The notes beneath the pieces were generated by a model. The model was not told the origin of the DNA and searched no databases. It worked only from the letters and a program-made list of their open reading frames with translations. Positions 1 to 7,510 of a DNA stretch of 64,000 nucleotides are shown here, in pieces. Numbering within the stretch: the first letter of the stretch is position 1; every line of letters starts with the position of its first letter. The DNA comes from Mixta intestinalis (GTDB lineage: Bacteria; Pseudomonadota; Gammaproteobacteria; Enterobacterales; Enterobacteriaceae): contig NZ_CP028271.1 in assembly GCF_009914055.1 (NCBI RefSeq), positions 2,046,001-2,110,000 on the forward strand, in the 5' to 3' direction. The translations under genes and the position numbers were made by a program.

Positions 1-166
1 CGCCGGTGTTGCTCGCCTGGCATGGTTGCGTGGCGATCAGGCTTCTGTCGTTCTGGAAAGCCTGAAACGCTGGCACATGCGTTGTATGCTGGAGCGATTG
101 CCAGATACAGGTATCCGTCGCACCTATGAACGGATCTGCGAGCTGTACAAAAAAACGATACGTTAA
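1..166 (+). CDS. 3' end of an unidentified prophage gene
   Basis: An open frame enters the window and stops with TAA at 164-166, giving 54 residues (codons from base 2). The tail is basic, rich in Arg, Cys and Leu, and ends in KKTIR. I do not recognise the family. From its place before the Mor/C-type activator it should be one of the middle-region Mu-like genes. The start is outside the window, so no domain call is made. Confidence 0.55.
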   Translation, partial: AGVARLAWLRGDQASVVLESLKRWHMRCMLERLPDTGIRRTYERICELYKKTIR

Positions 167-246
167 CAGGGGTTGCGCTCCGTCAATGCGAGGGGCGCGC
201 TCTGATGGATAATGGCCGCATTTGACGGGGAAGGAGGAACGAAAAC

Positions 247-633
247 GTGATTAACACCAGGTGGATAGCGGGAGTTTTACTGGCAACGTGCAGCATGATG
301 GCTGCGGCGGCTGACGCCAGTAACCCCGATGAAGAAACGGTAAAGGCTGACCCTGCGTCTGGTTTCTGGTCATGCCACGGCACCCGCTTACATATGGCCC
401 CAGACCTGCGCTCATGGCAGGATCTGGAATCAGGCGACGTGTTTACCCTTTACGAAGAGCCAGAGTTAGATGATTCAAAAGAGCTGGCTGTAAAGGGGAT
501 GAGCTATACATACTCATCAATGAGAAACCCTGCCGTATCGAAGTTCTTCATAGTCGATAAGACGGGTAAAAATCTCTATCTTCGAGATGACATCAAATTC
601 TTCAAAACTTATCGCTGCAAGCGAGACAAGTAA
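247..633 (+). CDS. small exported protein, unknown function
   Basis: 128 residues starting at GTG 247, chosen because AAGGAGG lies about 9 bases upstream. The N-terminus is a clear Sec signal: a basic start, a hydrophobic core to about residue 15, then an AAAAD/ADA signal-peptidase-I-like site near residues 21-25. An LATC motif resembles a lipobox but has Thr at -1, so a lipoprotein is less likely. The mature part is acidic and polar with two Cys (WSCHG near 43 and YRCKR near the end) that could form one disulfide. No family is recognised. It ends just before a strong terminator, so it looks like an independently bounded cargo gene before the late activator. Confidence 0.7.
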   Translation: MINTRWIAGVLLATCSMMAAAADASNPDEETVKADPASGFWSCHGTRLHMAPDLRSWQDLESGDVFTLYEEPELDDSKELAVKGMSYTYSSMRNPAVSKFFIVDKTGKNLYLRDDIKFFKTYRCKRDK

Positions 634-652
634 CCCGCCCGGTCATCTGAAT

Positions 653-680
653 AAATCCCGCTGATTTGCGGGATTTTTTT
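653..680 (+). terminator. rho-independent terminator
   Basis: A perfect 9-bp stem (AAATCCCGC at 653-661 with GCGGGATTT at 668-676) and a 6-base loop run into a T tract ending at 680. It closes the upstream operon containing the exported protein, just before the activator gene. Confidence 0.85.
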
Positions 681-703
681 GTATACTGTATGCTCACTGT
701 ACA
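666..703 (+). promoter_or_regulatory. candidate promoter and direct repeats before the activator
   Basis: TTGCGG (666-671) and TATGCT (689-694) are spaced 17 bp and could form a weak sigma70 promoter overlapping the terminator. Two copies of ACTGTA at 685-690 and 696-701 are 11 bp apart, about one helical turn, as expected for a protein-binding site. The activator gene starts at 723. Assignment is by pattern only. Confidence 0.35.
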
Positions 704-722
704 AACGATCAGGAGGTGCAGC

Positions 723-1142
723 ATGGCAGAGCAGCAGACAGATATGTTCGATAATGACCCGCAACTGGAGCAGGTGCTCGGGCATATCGACAAAATCCCG
801 GCAGCAGAGCTTGAGGCGGCGTGGCCTCAGTCTCTCGTTGACCTGGTGGATGTGATGGAGGCGGAGTTAACCCGCCAGGGCATCACGGGTGACCCACGCG
901 CCGCAGCGCGCAAGCTGGCGGTGGCAATGAGTCACTACATGGGTGGTCGTGCCTATTACCTGCCGACCGGCGTCCGGATGTTGAACGCTATCCGCGATGA
1001 TATGATTTACTGCGAGTTTGACGGTCGCAACATCGAGCATCTGCGCCGCAAGTACAGCCTGTCCCAGCCCCAGACCTACAACATTCTGGCCCAGCAGCGC
1101 CGCCTGCATACCCGGCGCCGTCAGCCTGACATGTTCGCCTGA
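723..1142 (+). CDS. Mor/C-family late transcription activator
   Basis: 139 residues; ATG 723 is preceded by AGGAGG at 711-716. It belongs to the Mor transcription activator family, DNA-binding proteins that recruit host RNA polymerase to phage middle or late promoters. The N-terminal half, with acidic helices around PQLEQVLGHIDKIP and SLVDLVDVME, fits the dimerisation domain. The C-terminal part, around NIEHLRRKYSLSQPQTYNIL, is the helix-turn-helix, followed by a basic RRQPDMF tail. It lies directly before the lysis and head genes, which matches the position of Mu C, so it probably turns on late genes; Mor itself is the alternative. It is bounded upstream by a terminator, so it has its own transcript. 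Confidence 0.88.
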   Translation: MAEQQTDMFDNDPQLEQVLGHIDKIPAAELEAAWPQSLVDLVDVMEAELTRQGITGDPRAAARKLAVAMSHYMGGRAYYLPTGVRMLNAIRDDMIYCEFDGRNIEHLRRKYSLSQPQTYNILAQQRRLHTRRRQPDMFA

Positions 1143-1228
1143 CCCATCCTCTGCAACCGGCTGCGCTCGAGAGCGCGGGTTGTCATATTGCATAAGAAAC
1201 CCACACCCAACATCCCAATATTTATCCT

Positions 1229-1255
1229 CGGTTTAAATTCTTACGGAATAAACCG
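1229..1255 (+). repeat. inverted repeat enclosing the lysozyme ribosome site
   Basis: CGGTTTA (1229-1235) and TAAACCG (1249-1255) form a 7-bp stem around a 13-base loop that contains the only plausible ribosome site, GGAA at 1245-1248, and abuts ATG 1256. It could be an activator site or an RNA hairpin that restrains endolysin translation. No rival Shine-Dalgarno is seen for this gene. Confidence 0.4.
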
Positions 1256-1762
1256 ATGGCTTCAAAATTCCCCAAAACACTGAGTGCGTCACTGCTTGCC
1301 ATCGTGCTGGCCGGGGGTGGCTACCACGAAATGACCCGCGAGACGCTGGTACATCTGGAGGGCATCGCATACGAGCCGTATCGCGATGTCGCCGGAGTGC
1401 TGACAGTCTGCGTCGGCCACACCGGGCCGGATATCAAGATGCGGCGGTATACCCACGCTGAGTGTATGACGCTACTCGACCAGGATTTAAAGCCGGTTTA
1501 TGCCGCGATTGACCGCCTCGTTAAGGTTCCCCTGACCCCGTTCCAGCGTACTGCGCTGGCGACGTTCGTCTTCAATACCGGCACCGGTGCATTTGCCAAA
1601 TCTACCCTCCTGAAACGGCTGAACGCCGGTGATTTTGCCGGAGCCCGTGACCAGATGGCCCGCTGGGTATTCGCTGCGGGTCATAAGTGGAAAGGACTGA
1701 TGAACCGGCGCAACGTCGAAATGGCGATCTGGAATGTCAGGGGGCCTGATGATTTGCGGTAA
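1256..1762 (+). CDS. SAR endolysin, GH24 phage lysozyme
   Basis: 168 residues. It cleaves the peptidoglycan glycan chain at lysis. The catalytic triad is visible as Glu35, Asp44 and Thr50, in the E-8-D-5-T spacing of P21/RrrD-type lysozymes. Residues 9-23, rich in Leu, Ala and Gly, form a weakly hydrophobic N-terminal segment typical of a signal-arrest-release anchor, which is first held in the membrane and freed when a pinholin collapses the potential. No holin is found next to it in the window. It heads the lysis cassette, overlapping the Rz gene by 14 bp. Confidence 0.93.
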   Translation: MASKFPKTLSASLLAIVLAGGGYHEMTRETLVHLEGIAYEPYRDVAGVLTVCVGHTGPDIKMRRYTHAECMTLLDQDLKPVYAAIDRLVKVPLTPFQRTALATFVFNTGTGAFAKSTLLKRLNAGDFAGARDQMARWVFAAGHKWKGLMNRRNVEMAIWNVRGPDDLR

Positions 1763-2132
1763 ATATCTGTTGGCCGGTGCTGCTGTAGCCGTCGCAATCA
1801 GCCTGGTCGTTGCCACCCACCGCATTGACAACCTGCGCAGCGACAACGCCACGCTGCGGCGGGATGTGCAGTTGCAGGCGCAGGCCCGTAACACCGCCGA
1901 ATGGTTACTACAGAACCAGGTGCAGGCCATGCAGGTTTTTTCAGCTATCAGGGCCGCAAACATCGCCGCCCGCGCCGCAGATGAGAATCAACGCGATGAC
2001 GCAAAACAAAAAATCACCGCTGCAACGGCTGGCGGTTGCAGTAACGGCCCTGTGCCTGCTGCCGCTGCTGGCGAGCTGCAAAAGCTCGAACACGCAACCC
2101 GTGCCGCCAGTGGTTTTATCACCTCAGATTGA
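1749..2132 (+). CDS. Rz-like inner-membrane spanin
   Basis: 127 residues; an in-frame ATG at 1734 is possible, but 1749 leaves the usual short cytoplasmic tip. Residues 5-22, rich in Ala, Val and Leu, are a single N-terminal membrane anchor. The rest is periplasmic and mostly helical with charged heptad-like stretches (RIDNLRSDNATLRRDVQLQ), as in Rz. It pairs with the Rz1 lipoprotein to fuse inner and outer membranes in the last step of lysis. The gene overlaps the endolysin end by 14 bp and contains the Rz1 start in another frame. Sequence similarity in this family is low, so the call rests on architecture and position. Confidence 0.82.
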   Translation: MICGKYLLAGAAVAVAISLVVATHRIDNLRSDNATLRRDVQLQAQARNTAEWLLQNQVQAMQVFSAIRAANIAARAADENQRDDAKQKITAATAGGCSNGPVPAAAAGELQKLEHATRAASGFITSD

Positions 2133-2331
2133 CGCAGAGCTGCTGGCCCCCACGCCGGTTCCGGCTATGCCGGTGCCGTTCCTGTGGCGCAGTTCGTTGT
2201 TGTGGAATGCCGACCTGCTAACGGCGCTCGGGCAGTGCAACCGCGATAAGGCGGCAGCGCGCCAGCAGGACGAACAGAGGAAACGAATTTATGGACGCCA
2301 AGCCCCCGGAGCTGGACAGCCTGCTCCGTGA
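1981..2331 (+). CDS. Rz1-like outer-membrane spanin lipoprotein
   Basis: Starts inside the Rz gene in the +1 frame (ATG 1981, or ATG 1996 five codons later) and runs 199 bp past the Rz stop. It has a basic N-terminus, a hydrophobic core and a lipobox LASC with Cys33, then a Pro-rich mature region (PVPPVV, PTPVPAMPVP) typical of Rz1. At 116 residues it is longer than most Rz1 proteins. Its end overlaps the next gene by 41 bp, giving an unusual chain of three overlapping frames. The outer-membrane location follows from the lipobox and the family. Confidence 0.83.
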   Translation: MRINAMTQNKKSPLQRLAVAVTALCLLPLLASCKSSNTQPVPPVVLSPQIDAELLAPTPVPAMPVPFLWRSSLLWNADLLTALGQCNRDKAAARQQDEQRKRIYGRQAPGAGQPAP

Positions 2332-2488
2332 TATCTGGCAACAACAGGGGTGCGCGTATTCTACCCCACAGGGGGCGCCGTTTGATTCGCCCCGCGCCTG
2401 CGCCGGTTGTGGCAGGCCAATAGCGCCGTCTGTGCTGGCCGTTCAGCCGATGGCTACCCATTGTCATTACTGCCGCTCAGGGAGTTGA
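2291..2488 (+). CDS. TraR/DksA-type C4 zinc-finger protein
   Basis: 65 residues. The C-terminal half shows CAGCG then HCHYC, a C-x2-C...C-x2-C zinc finger like that of TraR/DksA-type small phage proteins. The N-terminal helix (PPELDSLLRDIWQQQG) is short. TraR-like proteins bind the RNA polymerase secondary channel and mimic ppGpp/DksA. Whether this one does so depends on an acidic tip that I cannot confirm. ATG 2291 lies inside the Rz1 frame with AGAGGA just upstream. Confidence 0.7.
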   Translation: MDAKPPELDSLLRDIWQQQGCAYSTPQGAPFDSPRACAGCGRPIAPSVLAVQPMATHCHYCRSGS

Positions 2489-2491
2489 AGT

Positions 2492-2791
2492 ATGGATTTT
2501 TACCCGGTGCTGACCGGTGCACTGGCGCTCCTGAGTGCCGTCGCAGGTATCGCCTGGTGGGCGCTGCGTCGCACGTTCGCCAGCACGGAGCGGGTCGAGA
2601 GGCTGGAAAACCGCCTGACAGAGATGGAAACACGTTACGCCAACATGCCCGGCGCGGAGGACATGCATGAGATGCGTCTGCGCATGGCTGATATGAGCGG
2701 CGAAGTGAAGGTGCTGGGCAGCACGATGAAAGCTATTTCACACCAGCTTGAACTGTTACTCGAAAACGCTGTGAATGGAAACAAACGATGA
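2492..2791 (+). CDS. Mu gp25-like membrane protein (DUF2730)
   Basis: 99 residues; GGGAG precedes ATG 2492. An N-terminal membrane segment (residues 5-24, ending WWALRR) is followed by a charged, mostly helical region (ERVERLENRLTEMETR) that could form a coiled coil. This matches the DUF2730 family of Mu-like phages, whose function is unknown. Its position between lysis and packaging genes, and the 4-bp ATGA overlap with the next gene, are as in Mu. Confidence 0.75.
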   Translation: MDFYPVLTGALALLSAVAGIAWWALRRTFASTERVERLENRLTEMETRYANMPGAEDMHEMRLRMADMSGEVKVLGSTMKAISHQLELLLENAVNGNKR

Positions 2792-3075
2792 TTAACGACA
2801 TTCTGACCGAAGACCGCCGCCTGGTTATTCTGCGCTCTCTTATGGACTGCAATAACGAGGCGAATGAGTCGATTTTACAGGACTGCCTGGATGCCTACGG
2901 CCATAACGTTTCGCGTGACCTGGTTCGGGGGCTGATTGACTGGCTGGCCGAGCAGGGGCTGGTTACTGTCGAAAACCTGAGCGGCTTTTATGTCGTCACC
3001 ATTACCGGTCGGGGACAGGATGTTGCCGAAGGCCGTGCAAAGGTTTCCGGCGTGAAGCGCCCGCGAGCACGCTAA
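2788..3075 (+). CDS. Mu gp26-like protein, winged-helix-like
   Basis: 95 residues, translationally coupled to the previous gene by a 4-bp overlap. The layout (RRLVILRSLMDCNNEANESILQ, then VSRDLVRGLIDWLAEQGLVTVE, then YVVTITGRGQDVAEGR) looks like a small winged helix with a wing strand pair. This is the gp26-type protein of Mu-like phages. Binding to DNA in packaging or regulation is plausible but unproven. Confidence 0.7.
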   Translation: MINDILTEDRRLVILRSLMDCNNEANESILQDCLDAYGHNVSRDLVRGLIDWLAEQGLVTVENLSGFYVVTITGRGQDVAEGRAKVSGVKRPRAR

Positions 3076-3086
3076 GGAGCCTGCAA

Positions 3087-3668
3087 ATGGAAAAGGCTAA
3101 ACCTACCCGTGGCCGGGCTTCAAAGGTCGATTTATTGCCGGATAACGTGCGTAAAACCCTGCATGAAATGCTGCGGGATAAATCCATCCCCCAGGCGCAG
3201 ATTCTGGAAGAGATTAACGCCCTGATTGATGACGCGGGCCTGCCCGACGATATGAAGCTGTCCCGCAGCGGTCTGAACCGCTACGCGACCAGCATCGAAC
3301 AGGTGGGTGCCAACCTGCGCCAGTTGCGCGAAATGACCACCGCACTGACTGAACAGCTCGGCGACAAGCCGATGGGCGAAACGACCAAACTGATTCTGGA
3401 GATGGCCCGCAGCCAGCTTTTTAAAGCCATGATGCAGCAGGTTAACAACCCCGAAGCGGCGGTCGATATCGATATGCTCAAAAACGCCATGCTGGCCGCC
3501 CAGCGGCTGGAAGCAACGGCAATGTCCAGCCACAAGCGGGAGAAAGAGATTCGCCAGGCATTCGCCGAGGAAGCTGCAAATGCGGTCAGCGACGAGCTGC
3601 GCGGGCAGGACGGAATGAGTGAAGAACTGGAGCAGCGGATTCGCAATGTGCTGCTGGGTAAAGCGTAG
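3087..3668 (+). CDS. small terminase subunit-like protein (DUF3486, Mu gp27)
   Basis: 193 residues; RBS AAGGAG at 3074-3079. It belongs to the DUF3486 family of Mu-like phages, believed to be the small terminase that recognises the packaging site and guides the large subunit. The N-terminus is basic (KAKPTRGRASKVDLLP) and followed by a helix-turn-helix-like stretch (KSIPQAQILEEINALI ... KLSRSGLNRYATSI). The middle and C-terminus are long helices suited to oligomerisation. The large terminase normally follows directly; here three small genes intervene. Confidence 0.83.
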   Translation: MEKAKPTRGRASKVDLLPDNVRKTLHEMLRDKSIPQAQILEEINALIDDAGLPDDMKLSRSGLNRYATSIEQVGANLRQLREMTTALTEQLGDKPMGETTKLILEMARSQLFKAMMQQVNNPEAAVDIDMLKNAMLAAQRLEATAMSSHKREKEIRQAFAEEAANAVSDELRGQDGMSEELEQRIRNVLLGKA

Positions 3669-3678
3669 GAGTGAAACG

Positions 3679-3852
3679 GTGCATAACTGGCAAAGATTAT
3701 TGTCCGACGCCCATACAAATGCTTTTCGTGTGGTGGCGTTATCACCACTGCTTACTGGTGGCCTCTGCGGTCTGATGTCACGGGCAATCTGTAAAGATAT
3801 GACGCTGGACGAGTTTTATTCTCTGACTGAGCAGGAAGTGAAAAATGGCTAA
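3679..3852 (+). CDS. small unknown protein, cargo between terminase genes
   Basis: 57 residues from GTG 3679, chosen because TAGGAG lies 6-11 bases upstream and earlier codons overlap the terminase gene. It has a hydrophobic middle (FRVVALSPLLTGGLCGLMSRAI) that might insert in a membrane, and an acidic C-terminus (MTLDEFYSLTEQEVKNG). It overlaps the next gene by 8 bp, so the two are coupled. No family recognised. Confidence 0.55.
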   Translation: MHNWQRLLSDAHTNAFRVVALSPLLTGGLCGLMSRAICKDMTLDEFYSLTEQEVKNG

Positions 3853-4042
3853 TGAAAAAATTGATTACAAAAGTTCAACTGAACTGGCCCTGAGGTTATA
3901 TCCCCTGTTAAAGGAAATGATTGATTCCGATCCTAAAGTTGCCAGTTGGATTATGGCTGAGGCGTTATATCTGCTCATGCAGATGGTAGATGGCCCGTCA
4001 ACGGCGGGCCAGATAATTACTCGTGCTCAGGTTCGCCAGTAA
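3845..4042 (+). CDS. small unknown helical protein, cargo
   Basis: 65 residues starting at ATG 3845 inside the previous gene. The sequence is mostly predicted helix (STELALRLYPLLKEMI, ASWIMAEALYLLMQMV) and the DNA is more AT-rich than the neighbouring terminase genes, suggesting later acquisition. Its end overlaps the 3' end of the opposing gene by 26 bp. Function unknown. Confidence 0.55.
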   Translation: MANEKIDYKSSTELALRLYPLLKEMIDSDPKVASWIMAEALYLLMQMVDGPSTAGQIITRAQVRQ

Positions 4043-4214
4043 CGATCCGTTCGACCATCTGGTAAAAGGTGCGAAACGCGTTTTCTTCAGCGGATACTCT
4101 TTCCTCTGGCCGGGGAAATGACAGGGATACACCCTTGTCACGCGTCGACTCGAACATACGCCCGGCAATTGTCGCAATCTGGAGTTTCTGGTCAATGGTG
4201 AGCTTTTCTTTCAT
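4017..4214 (-). CDS. small unknown protein, only leftward prophage gene here
   Basis: 65 residues read leftward from ATG 4214, with GAGAGG about 6 bases upstream. The protein is charged and soluble (KEKLTIDQKLQIATIAGRMFE ... ENAFRTFYQMVERIV). It converges on the coupled pair at 3679-4042 and its upstream region (4215-4301) is shared with the large terminase leader. Being opposed to all other phage genes in the window, it is probably expressed at a different stage, perhaps in the lysogen. No family recognised. Confidence 0.55.
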   Translation of the reverse strand: MKEKLTIDQKLQIATIAGRMFESTRDKGVSLSFPRPEERVSAEENAFRTFYQMVERIVTGEPEHE

Positions 4215-4301
4215 AAGTGCCTCTCGTAACAGGGTTAATAGCGAACGTAACCTTACCAGAGCAGTCTCGCATTTCCATGGTTAAGATAAGGGTTTAATTA
4301 T

Positions 4302-5957
4302 ATGGCCGGGCGCAAAAAGCCGCTTATGACGGCGTTGAGCGAACCACGCAAAATTGACCTTCAGGAGGAAGCCAGCAAGCTGGGCGTGGAAATCACGACC
4401 GACGTTGCTGACGCATTCCCGAAGAATGACCCCGTTTTTCTGGGCTATCAGGCCCGCTGGTTTGAAGACGACAGCCAGATTTGTATCGCGGAGAAAAGCC
4501 GCCGAACCGGTCTGACATGGGCCGAAGCCGGGCGTAATGTTATCACCGCAGCAAAACCGCGCCGCCGCGCTGGCCGTAACGTGTTTTATGTGGGCTCCCG
4601 TCAGGAGATGGCACTGGAATACATCGCCGCCTGCGCGCTGTTCGCCAGGGCGTTCAACCAACTGGCGAAAGCTGACGTCTATGAGCAGACATTCTGGGAC
4701 AGCGACAAAAGCGAAGAAATCCTGACCTACATGATTCGCTTTCCGAACAGCGGTTTCAAAATCCAGGCGCTGTCCTCCCGCCCCTCTAACCTGCGCGGCC
4801 TCCAGGGCGACGTGGTGATTGATGAAGCGGCATTCCATGAATCGCTGGACGAGCTGCTGAAAGCGGCAATGGCGCTCACGATGTGGGGCGCTCGCGTGCG
4901 TATTATCTCCACGCATAACGGCGTCGATAACCTGTTTAATCAGTACATTCAGGATTCACGCGAGGGACGCAAGGACTACAGCGTACACCGCATCACTTTG
5001 GACGATGCGATCGCCGATGGTCTGTATCAGCGTATCTGCTATGTAACCGGTCAGGAATGGTCGCCGGATGCCGAAAAGAAATGGCGCGACGACCTGTACC
5101 GGAACGCGCCGGATAAAGAGTCCGCCGACGAGGAATACGGCTGCGTGCCGAAGAAAAGCGGTGGCGCCTACCTGTCGCGTGTGCTGATTGAAGCGGCCAT
5201 GACGCAGGCCCGCGATATTCCGATCTGCCGGTTTGAAGCCCCTGACAACTTCGAATCGCTGTCACCGGCAACGCGTGAAAACATCGTGTCCGACTGGTGC
5301 GATAAGGAGCTGGCGCCGCTGCTGGCCGCACTGAATCCGAACCACAAGCACGCGTTCGGCGAGGACTTTGCCCGGCGCGGCGACCTGACCGTATTTATTC
5401 CACTGGAGATTACCGAAGATCTGCGCAAGCGCGAGGCCTTTCGTGTCGAGCTGCGCAATCTCACTTATGACCAGCAACGGCAAATCATGCTGTTCATCCT
5501 GGCGCGTCTCCCCCGGTTTATCGGCGCTGCATTCGACGCCACCGGTAACGGCGGTTATCTGGCAGAGGCGGCGCGGCTGGTCTACGGCCCGGAGATGATT
5601 GATTGCGTTCATCTCACCACCGCCTGGTATCAGGAGTGGATGCCAAAACTTAAGGGCGAGTTTGAAGCTCAGAATCTCACCATTGCACGCCACCAGACCA
5701 CGCTGGACGACCTGCTGCAAATCAAGGTGGTCAAAGGCGTGCCACAGATTGATAAAGGCCGGACAAAAGACTCTGACGGCAGGCACAGCCGCCACGGCGA
5801 CAGCGCCGTCGCTTTGTGTATGGCTGTCCGGGCATCGTATATGAACGGATTTGTGATTGATGAAGACAGCGTCCGGGCCATTCCCGGACGGCATGAGAGT
5901 GCCAGCGATGACGAATATAACGACGAATACCATGAATATGAGCGGGGGTGCTGGTAA
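4302..5957 (+). CDS. terminase large subunit (Mu gp28-like)
   Basis: 551 residues. It pumps DNA into the prohead using ATP and cuts it. The N-terminal ATPase shows a deviant Walker A (EKSRRTGLTW, about 64-73) and a Walker B with catalytic acid (GDVVIDEAA, about 169-177); a coupling-type STHNG follows. The C-terminal RNase-H-like nuclease shows acidic positions in FGEDFARRGDLTVF, FDATGNGG and RHGDSAVAL. Length and motifs fit the Mu gp28 branch. The TAATG junction couples it to the portal gene. Confidence 0.93.
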   Translation: MAGRKKPLMTALSEPRKIDLQEEASKLGVEITTDVADAFPKNDPVFLGYQARWFEDDSQICIAEKSRRTGLTWAEAGRNVITAAKPRRRAGRNVFYVGSRQEMALEYIAACALFARAFNQLAKADVYEQTFWDSDKSEEILTYMIRFPNSGFKIQALSSRPSNLRGLQGDVVIDEAAFHESLDELLKAAMALTMWGARVRIISTHNGVDNLFNQYIQDSREGRKDYSVHRITLDDAIADGLYQRICYVTGQEWSPDAEKKWRDDLYRNAPDKESADEEYGCVPKKSGGAYLSRVLIEAAMTQARDIPICRFEAPDNFESLSPATRENIVSDWCDKELAPLLAALNPNHKHAFGEDFARRGDLTVFIPLEITEDLRKREAFRVELRNLTYDQQRQIMLFILARLPRFIGAAFDATGNGGYLAEAARLVYGPEMIDCVHLTTAWYQEWMPKLKGEFEAQNLTIARHQTTLDDLLQIKVVKGVPQIDKGRTKDSDGRHSRHGDSAVALCMAVRASYMNGFVIDEDSVRAIPGRHESASDDEYNDEYHEYERGCW

Positions 5958-7510
5958 TGGGCCAGATTGTTGATTTAACCGGTCAGCCGTTCGACTTTGA
6001 CGACGAATTGCAGACAGAACAGGAGGCGCTGGCGCTGGTGATGAAGCGCACGCAGGAGCACCCGTCGAGCGGTATTACACCGAACTGCGCCGCGCAGCTG
6101 CTGCGCGATGCCGAACGCGGTGACCTGTCCGCCCAGGCAGATCTCGCCTTTGACATGGAAGAGAAAGACACACATCTGTTCTCTGAACTGAGCAAGCGCC
6201 GTCTTGCGATTCAGGGGCTGGAATGGAGCATCAAGCCGCCGAAGAACGCCAGCGCACAGGAAAAGCGGGATGCGGAAATGCTGGACGAACTGCTGCGCGA
6301 TGCGGCCTGGTTTGAAGACGGTATTTTTGATGCCGGTGACGCTATCCTGAAGGGGTATTCCTGCCAGGAAATCGAATGGGGCTGGTTGGGTAAAATGCGT
6401 GTGCCGGTCGCGCTGCATCATCGCGACGCCGCGCTGTTCTGTGCCAACCCTGACAACCTGAACGAGCTGCGGCTGCGTGATGGCAGCTATGAAGGGGTGT
6501 CGCTACAGCCGTTCGGCTGGTTCCGGCATCAGGCAAAATCACGTACCGGCTATGTGGGCACCCACGGGTTGGTCAGAACGCTGGTCTGGCCGTTCATCTT
6601 CAAAAATTACAGCGTGCGCGACTTTGCCGAATTTCTGGAGGTGTACGGCCTGCCGATGCGCGTCGGTAAATATCCCACCGGCGCCACGGCCCGCGAAAAG
6701 GCAACGTTAATGCAGGCCGTCATGGATATTGGTCGCCGTGCTGGCGGGATTATCCCGATGGGAATGACGCTGGACTTTCAGAGCGCGGCTAACGGCCAGG
6801 CAGACCCGTTTATAGCCATGATGGGCTGGGCCGAAAAAGCGATGTCCAAAGCAATCCTGGGCGGTACGCTCACCACCGAGGCGGGCGATAAAGGCGCCCG
6901 TTCACTGGGTGAGGTACACAACGAGGTGCGCCATGAGATTCGCAACGCAGACGTGCGCCAGCTTGAACGCACCATCGGTCGCGATCTGCTGTTCCCGCTG
7001 CTGGCACTCAACAGCCGCAGCCCGGTAGACCCGCGCCGTCTGCCGCGCATGGATTTTGACACCAGCGAGGCCGAGGACATCGCCATTTTCGCGGATGCGA
7101 TCCCGAAACTGGCGGCGGGTATGCCGGTGCCGGTGTCGTGGGTTCAGTCAAAACTGAATATTCCGCAGCCTGCCGATGATGAGCCGGTATTCAGCGTACA
7201 GAGTACTGCGCCGGATGGCGTTGATCCGGCACCGACAGGCCAGGCTGCGCTGTCAGCACTACCGCAGGACGGCGTTACAGATGCGCCCGACGAAATGGCC
7301 GCAGGGGTCACCGCGTCAGAACTGCAACAGGCCGTTGACCCCATGCTGAAACCCGTCATTGCGGCCATTATTAAAGATGGCCCGGAGGAAGCATTAAAGC
7401 AGGCTGGTACGCTTTACAGCGAGCTGGATGACAGCGCTCTGATTGACCTGCTCACCCGTGCCATTTTTTTCGCGGACTTATGGGGGCGACTCGATGCCAC
7501 AGACCGTTGA
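5957..7510 (+). CDS. portal protein (DUF935, Mu gp29-like)
   Basis: 517 residues from ATG 5957, overlapping the terminase stop by one base; GTG 5948 is an alternative start. It is the DUF935-family portal of Mu-like phages, forming the dodecameric ring through which DNA enters and leaves the head. Recognisable stretches include MEEKDTHLFSELSKRRLAI, YGLPMRVGKYPTGAT and the GARSLGEVHNEVR region. The C-terminal ~100 residues are acidic, Ala- and Pro-rich and probably flexible. It overlaps the F-type gene by 17 bp. Confidence 0.93.
   Translation: MGQIVDLTGQPFDFDDELQTEQEALALVMKRTQEHPSSGITPNCAAQLLRDAERGDLSAQADLAFDMEEKDTHLFSELSKRRLAIQGLEWSIKPPKNASAQEKRDAEMLDELLRDAAWFEDGIFDAGDAILKGYSCQEIEWGWLGKMRVPVALHHRDAALFCANPDNLNELRLRDGSYEGVSLQPFGWFRHQAKSRTGYVGTHGLVRTLVWPFIFKNYSVRDFAEFLEVYGLPMRVGKYPTGATAREKATLMQAVMDIGRRAGGIIPMGMTLDFQSAANGQADPFIAMMGWAEKAMSKAILGGTLTTEAGDKGARSLGEVHNEVRHEIRNADVRQLERTIGRDLLFPLLALNSRSPVDPRRLPRMDFDTSEAEDIAIFADAIPKLAAGMPVPVSWVQSKLNIPQPADDEPVFSVQSTAPDGVDPAPTGQAALSALPQDGVTDAPDEMAAGVTASELQQAVDPMLKPVIAAIIKDGPEEALKQAGTLYSELDDSALIDLLTRAIFFADLWGRLDATDR

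Noticed and set aside
4281..4916. Long leftward open frame opposite the large terminase
   Set aside because: It lies wholly antisense to a gene with clear terminase motifs, has no ribosome site and a composition typical of a GC-rich shadow frame.
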